DNA of 64,000 bases, taken from the NCBI RefSeq assembly GCF_011777505.1, contig NZ_JAATJT010000002.1, forward strand, positions 708,504 through 772,503. Reading direction: 5' to 3'. Positions 61,201 to 64,000 of this stretch are shown in pieces. Both the position numbers and the translations under genes were made by a program. The notes beneath the pieces are model-generated. The model was not told where the DNA came from. It made no database searches and was given only the letters and a program-made list of their open reading frames with translations. The stretch is from Gaetbulibacter sp. S0825. GTDB lineage: Bacteria > Bacteroidota > Bacteroidia > Flavobacteriales > Flavobacteriaceae. Numbering within the stretch: position 1 is the first letter of the stretch; each line of letters opens with the position of its first letter.

Positions 61201-64000
61201 ACTGTTACCGCTTTTGGTGCAGAAGCAAGAACTGGCTTAGTAGTATCTATAACAGTTATTTCTTGTTCCTTATTAGTTATATTTCCACAAGCGTCAATAG
61301 CTCTCCAATATCTCTTGAATTTATAACTATTAGCACACCCTAAGCTTTCAGGTTCAGTTTCACCTTGATAAATGACTTGAACATCATCATCACAGTTATC
61401 TGTAGCTTGAGCTTTTAAACTTGATACTGATGGTGGTGGCGGTACAGCATTACACTGTACTGTTATATCTTGTGGAACAACTAACGTAGGTGGTGTTTCA
61501 TCTTTGATAATGATCTTCTGCTGTACTTCTATACTATTTCCACAAGCGTCTTCTACTTTGTACGTTCTTGTAATTGTCTCTGGGCAACTGCCATTATCAC
61601 TCTCATCTTTAACCCACGTTACTGTTGGTGTGCTACAGTTATCATCCTCGTCCGTTACTACTGTAACATCTGGAGTTGGTACATCTGCTTCACATTCTAC
61701 ATTGATATCTGCTGGATTACTCGCTGTTGGATTTGTACTGTCCTTAATAGTTATAATCTGTGTTCTTGTTTCTGCAACATTTCCACAAGCATCAGTAATA
61801 TTCCATGTTCTGGTAATTGTACCATTACAGTCAGTACCTTCTAAGGCGCTATCTACACCTTCTACTGTACCGTCTGCATCACAGTTATCTGTATATCCAA
61901 GACTTATCATAGCAGGTACATCTTCTATGCATTGTACTGAAACATTTACAGGTGCAGCAGCCAATACAGGTGCTGTAGTATCTTTAACTGTTATTTTTTG
62001 AACAGATGTAATGGTGTTTCCACAATCATCTGTCGCTTTCCATGTACGTGTAATAACTTTATCTGTACATAAAGATGCAGCTCTTTCTCCAGTTAACTTT
62101 ACATCGTCAATAGCGATATCTTCATCACCACTATCTAAAAAGACAATAGTAATACGAATATCTAATGATGTCCCAGTTCCTGAAATATTAGAGATGAATT
62201 CTGCAAATGCATCAGTAATTTCCGTTCCATCGCCAACACCATTAAAGTCAGTATCAAGTCTAGGCTTTTCGTTGGTTTCATTACCATCTGTACCAAGTTC
62301 AGATTCTACAGCTAAAATTGAATTATAGCCACCTCCATCAATTTGAACTTGCAATTTAACACTAGACGTGGTGTCCCAATCTTCAGCCCCATCCGAAGAA
62401 TCATCTTCGGCCAATTTGATAGCTAATTTTAGGTTTGAAACATCAGTAATATCAATTCCTGTCCAGTTTAACTGAAGGTTATCTATATTACCACTACTTG
62501 TACCATCGGTATCATGTGCTGTATAGAATGAATTACCTTGAACATTTGAATAATTTATACTAGAAGGTAAATCTACATTGTTTACTCGTCCAAAATAATC
62601 ACTTGTACCTAATTCATCAATATCATCAGCAATAGATGGTGTATAAGTAATTGTAACGTCTTCGAAATCTTCAAATAGCAACGTTTCTTCTCCTCCACCG
62701 TTATTAGTTGATTCTTCATCATTAAAAGTAACAGTTGGTGTAGCACAATTATCAGTAGCTGTTGCAGTTCCTCCAGTATTAGAAGGATCCGTAGATTCAT
62801 CACATTCAATAGTAACATCAGCTGGTGTAAACGTTATTACAGGTTTAGTTGTATCGTTTACAGTAATAACTTGTGTTCTAGTAACTGCTTCATTTCCACA
62901 TGTATCTTTTATATTCCATGTTCTAGTAATAGTTCCTCCGCATTCGCCGCCTACCAAATCTGTATCAACTCCTTCAACACTTCCTCCAGCGTCACAATTG
63001 TCTGTCCATGCTAAACTTATCATTGCTGGTACATCTTCAATGCACTGTACAGTAATATCTTGAGGAGCTGCTTCTAAAACAGGAATGATAGTGTCCTTAA
63101 CTGTAATAATTTGAGTTCTAGTAATAGCCTCATTACCACATGCATCTTTTACATTCCAAGTTCTTGTGATAGTTCCACCACATTCACCTCCAACTAATTC
63201 ACCGTCTACTCCTTGGATGGATCCACCTATTTGGCAGTTATCTGTCCAATCTAAACTAATCATTGCTGGAACATCTTCAATACATTGCACTGAAATATCT
63301 TGTGGTGCAGCAGCAATTACTGGTGCTGTATTATCAGAAATTGTAAAATATTTTGTGTAAATACTTGAGGTATTACCACAAAGATCGTGCGCTACAAAAT
63401 CAATTGATAATTCTGCATAGCATCCTCCACCAGATTTAGTAACATTAGCAACTTCTATAACTATATCGTTAGTTGCAGTACAGTTATCATAAAGAAGTGG
63501 TGCATTAAATATTTCTTGGTAAAGTGCAGCATAAAACTCTTGTTGAGTACCAGCAACACTAAACGTTGAATTTATGTTTAACTTATCACCAACACTCAAT
63601 GATGTTGTTGCGTCTGATGGGCAATCTGCTCCGTCTTCAGTAAATAGTTGAATAGTTTTTTTATCATGAACTTCTTGACCCCAAACTGGCGCCGATTGAT
63701 CGCTACCTTGGTAGATAATTTTGAATGTTGGGTAAGAGTTACCACAAGCATCAGATACTGTGTACTCGAATGAGTTAATCCATCCGTTTCCACAATTAGA
63801 TCCAGTTCTATGAGTAGTTTTCACTACTGATAAACCACATTCTTCATGGAATAATGCAGCAATCTCTTGCTCTGATGGTCCTTCGTAAGAATCAATACAA
63901 GCATCTAAATCACTCATATCACTTGGAATTGTTCCAATTAATTCTGGTGCAGTATTATCTTCTCCACTAAATTCTTGTTTGAAGTCATACTCGTTACCAC
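58266..64000 (-). CDS. Giant T9SS surface protein: HYR-like repeats, BspA-like (DUF285) repeats, sorting domain (5' end outside window)
   Basis: The frame is open to the last base of the window, so only 1910 C-terminal residues are seen. From the N-side: many HYR-like beta modules with ACGN and paired Cys (each ending like TITRTWNITDACGNVAETRT), an inserted domain of about 205 residues (about 433-641) with many Asp/Gly, a PKD domain (about 1473-1523, YNYHVDWGDGSTPTNETGDA), six 26-residue BspA-like DUF285 repeats (about 1580-1736, motif FNQDISGWDVSSV), and a C-terminal type IX secretion sorting domain (about 1826-1910, DFKAYPVPFNQDVTLSYNFE to VTKKILASKL). Three HYR modules are nearly identical in DNA. 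The protein is secreted across the outer membrane by the T9SS and may bind carbohydrate, protein or surfaces; no enzyme motif is seen. Terminator at the 3' end is shared. Confidence 0.9.
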   Translation of the reverse strand, partial: GNEYDFKQEFSGEDNTAPELIGTIPSDMSDLDACIDSYEGPSEQEIAALFHEECGLSVVKTTHRTGSNCGNGWINSFEYTVSDACGNSYPTFKIIYQGSDQSAPVWGQEVHDKKTIQLFTEDGADCPSDATTSLSVGDKLNINSTFSVAGTQQEFYAALYQEIFNAPLLYDNCTATNDIVIEVANVTKSGGGCYAELSIDFVAHDLCGNTSSIYTKYFTISDNTAPVIAAAPQDISVQCIEDVPAMISLDWTDNCQIGGSIQGVDGELVGGECGGTITRTWNVKDACGNEAITRTQIITVKDTIIPVLEAAPQDITVQCIEDVPAMISLAWTDNCDAGGSVEGVDTDLVGGECGGTITRTWNIKDTCGNEAVTRTQVITVNDTTKPVITFTPADVTIECDESTDPSNTGGTATATDNCATPTVTFNDEESTNNGGGEETLLFEDFEDVTITYTPSIADDIDELGTSDYFGRVNNVDLPSSINYSNVQGNSFYTAHDTDGTSSGNIDNLQLNWTGIDITDVSNLKLAIKLAEDDSSDGAEDWDTTSSVKLQVQIDGGGYNSILAVESELGTDGNETNEKPRLDTDFNGVGDGTEITDAFAEFISNISGTGTSLDIRITIVFLDSGDEDIAIDDVKLTGERAASLCTDKVITRTWKATDDCGNTITSVQKITVKDTTAPVLAAAPVNVSVQCIEDVPAMISLGYTDNCDADGTVEGVDSALEGTDCNGTITRTWNITDACGNVAETRTQIITIKDSTNPTASNPADINVECEADVPTPDVTVVTDEDDNCSTPTVTWVKDESDNGSCPETITRTYKVEDACGNSIEVQQKIIIKDETPPTLVVPQDITVQCNAVPPPPSVSSLKAQATDNCDDDVQVIYQGETEPESLGCANSYKFKRYWRAIDACGNITNKEQEITVIDTTKPVLASAPKAVTVSCLADVPTMVSLGWTDNCDTGGSVEGVDGDLVGDACNGTITRTWNITDACGNVAETRTQIITIKDSINPTASNPADINVECEADVPTPDVTVVTDEDDNCSTPTVTWVKDESDNGSCPETITRTYKVEDACGNSIEVTQKIIIKDVTKPILASAPKAVIVSCLADVPDMISLGYTDNCDADGTVEGVDSALEGTDCNGTITRTWNITDACGNVAETRTQIITIKDSTNPTASNPADINVECEADVPTPDVTVVTDEDDNCSTPTVTWVKDESDNGSCPETITRTYKVEDACGNSIEVTQKIIIKDETKPVIVNCPDDVDFGEVTETPTFAEVADITATDNCDTDPLVTFVGDTDDSTYVPGTPSGNAPGSIYKFTCQTPGTPDFDFITFVWDGTTTVVGTSGPQANYTPVVNNMGTYTLTFEEGIDNPNTNPVESLNDWVLRLNGQLIALKNSQNNDEFPDCDANWIETDYLENTLNCKILRVDCIGDAAGPGVTNYMKIRSFKATDDCGNESDLCTVVYKWSIADSDEAAFITTWRTTSNNESITIPTNGSYTYNYHVDWGDGSTPTNETGDATHTYTTPGDYQVKITGVFQAIYFYNSTPANRSKIISIDNWGDIEWISMFRAFRDCENLDVLATDIPDLSNTTDMTDMFGSTALIGNASFKYWDVSSITKMGGVFRNTKFNQDISGWDVSSVTEIYSLFAINEFFNQDISGWDVSSVENMGLMFFNAKAFNQDISGWDVSSVKNMHWMFIDAVSFNQDIGNWDVSQVENMQYMFRGAISFDQDLGSWEISSLTNAELMFGGVTLSTANYDNLLQGWATDSSGIAGDGIDDVPTGITFSGGNSMYCAGETARNTLLAAPYNWTITDGGLDGSCPPPPSVNDGDKGTSDATMLDFKAYPVPFNQDVTLSYNFEFDTEVTVEVYDTKGLLVLSKKVAYKADVDATMPLRINGADQMYYVKLITNNGTVTKKILASKL
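60293..61915 (-). repeat. Three near-identical about 410-bp coding repeats in the surface-protein gene
   Basis: Copies lie at about 60293-60705, 60773-61185 and 61501-61915 (offsets of 480 and 1215 nt, all multiples of 3). Each encodes the module starting near NPTASNPADINVECEADVPT and ending in a Cys-rich EVTQKIIIKD-type strand. The first and third copies differ at only about four of 350 compared bases by eye; the middle copy is more diverged at one end (about 61091-61125). The DNA likeness shows recent duplication or gene conversion. They are in frame and part of the protein. Confidence 0.85.

Noticed and set aside
60293..61915. CRISPR-like or satellite repeat array
   Set aside because: The units are long, in frame and protein coding, with no short direct repeats, uniform spacers or cas genes.
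60069..62001. Long plus-strand reading frames opposite the surface-protein gene
   Set aside because: They are antisense shadows of the near-identical HYR repeats and have no protein-family signs; the repetition explains their length.

Overview
The window is about one third G+C and reads as chromosomal DNA of a member of the Flavobacteriaceae (Bacteroidota). The evidence is a C-terminal type IX secretion sorting domain on a giant surface protein, the bacillithiol enzyme BshA, promoter candidates of the TTTG / TAnnTTTG type, A-rich rather than Shine-Dalgarno leaders, and flavobacterial versions of LptD, TamB, DUF4159 and the QEGLA-motif protein. I see no rRNA, insertion sequence, prophage, integrase or CRISPR array. 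Most of the window is ordinary core genome. The unusual material is at the two ends and in a few small genes.

Layout. 1-5000: the 3' end of a MutS2-type ATPase gene, then a divergent pair (a cholesterol-dependent-cytolysin-like lipoprotein and a TPR/HTH membrane regulator) across a 302-nt spacer with repeated TGGACA motifs, then a DCC thiol oxidoreductase. 5100-11900: a tight minus-strand run of chorismate synthase, dicarboxylate/glutamate-type symporter, GshB-like ATP-grasp ligase, rhodanese, small acidic protein, N-formylglutamate-amidohydrolase-fold protein and QEGLA metallopeptidase-fold protein. 12000-13800: a small outer-membrane protein and a sigma-factor operon with two small unknown genes. 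13800-23400: a long minus-strand series covering the cell envelope (amidase, MCE/MlaD protein, GH3-beta-lactamase fusion), a CCG-type Fe-S oxidoreductase pair and bacillithiol synthesis (bshA). 23400-32700: lptD, ridA, a methyltransferase, an M28 peptidase, an N-acetylglucosamine-kinase-type gene broken by an in-frame stop, and the glycolytic pair pfkA-gap. 32800-46100: TamB, then a plus-strand series (tsaD, a cytochrome-oxidase-subunit-I-like mini protein, rsmE, DUF4159, TrmH-type methyltransferase, AI-2E-type permease, THUMP-like methyltransferase, HAD phosphatase), a bestrophin-like membrane protein and a CotH-like secreted protein. 46100-58200: tRNA-Ser/Pro/Arg cluster, PgpH-like HD hydrolase, thiolase, NlpC/P60 peptidase, TPR protein, gyrA, clpC and two small genes. 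58266 to the end: the 3' part of a giant HYR-repeat/BspA-like/T9SS surface protein.

How the genes work together. Envelope building is the commonest theme: TamB and LptD insert or assemble outer-membrane components, MlaD is a lipid-transport type protein, the amidase and GH3 fusion process or recycle peptidoglycan, and the kinase remnant would phosphorylate an amino sugar. Low-molecular-weight thiol chemistry appears twice (BshA, and the GshB-like/rhodanese cluster), but nothing here proves that glutathione is made.

Main items to follow up: the lone CDC-like lipoprotein with a replaced C-terminal domain and its possible operator repeats; the ATP-grasp/NFGA/QEGLA cluster as a possible amide- or peptide-modifying pathway; the free-standing fragment of the cytochrome oxidase subunit I fold; the in-frame stop in the sugar kinase; and the near-identical internal repeats and inserted domain of the giant surface protein.
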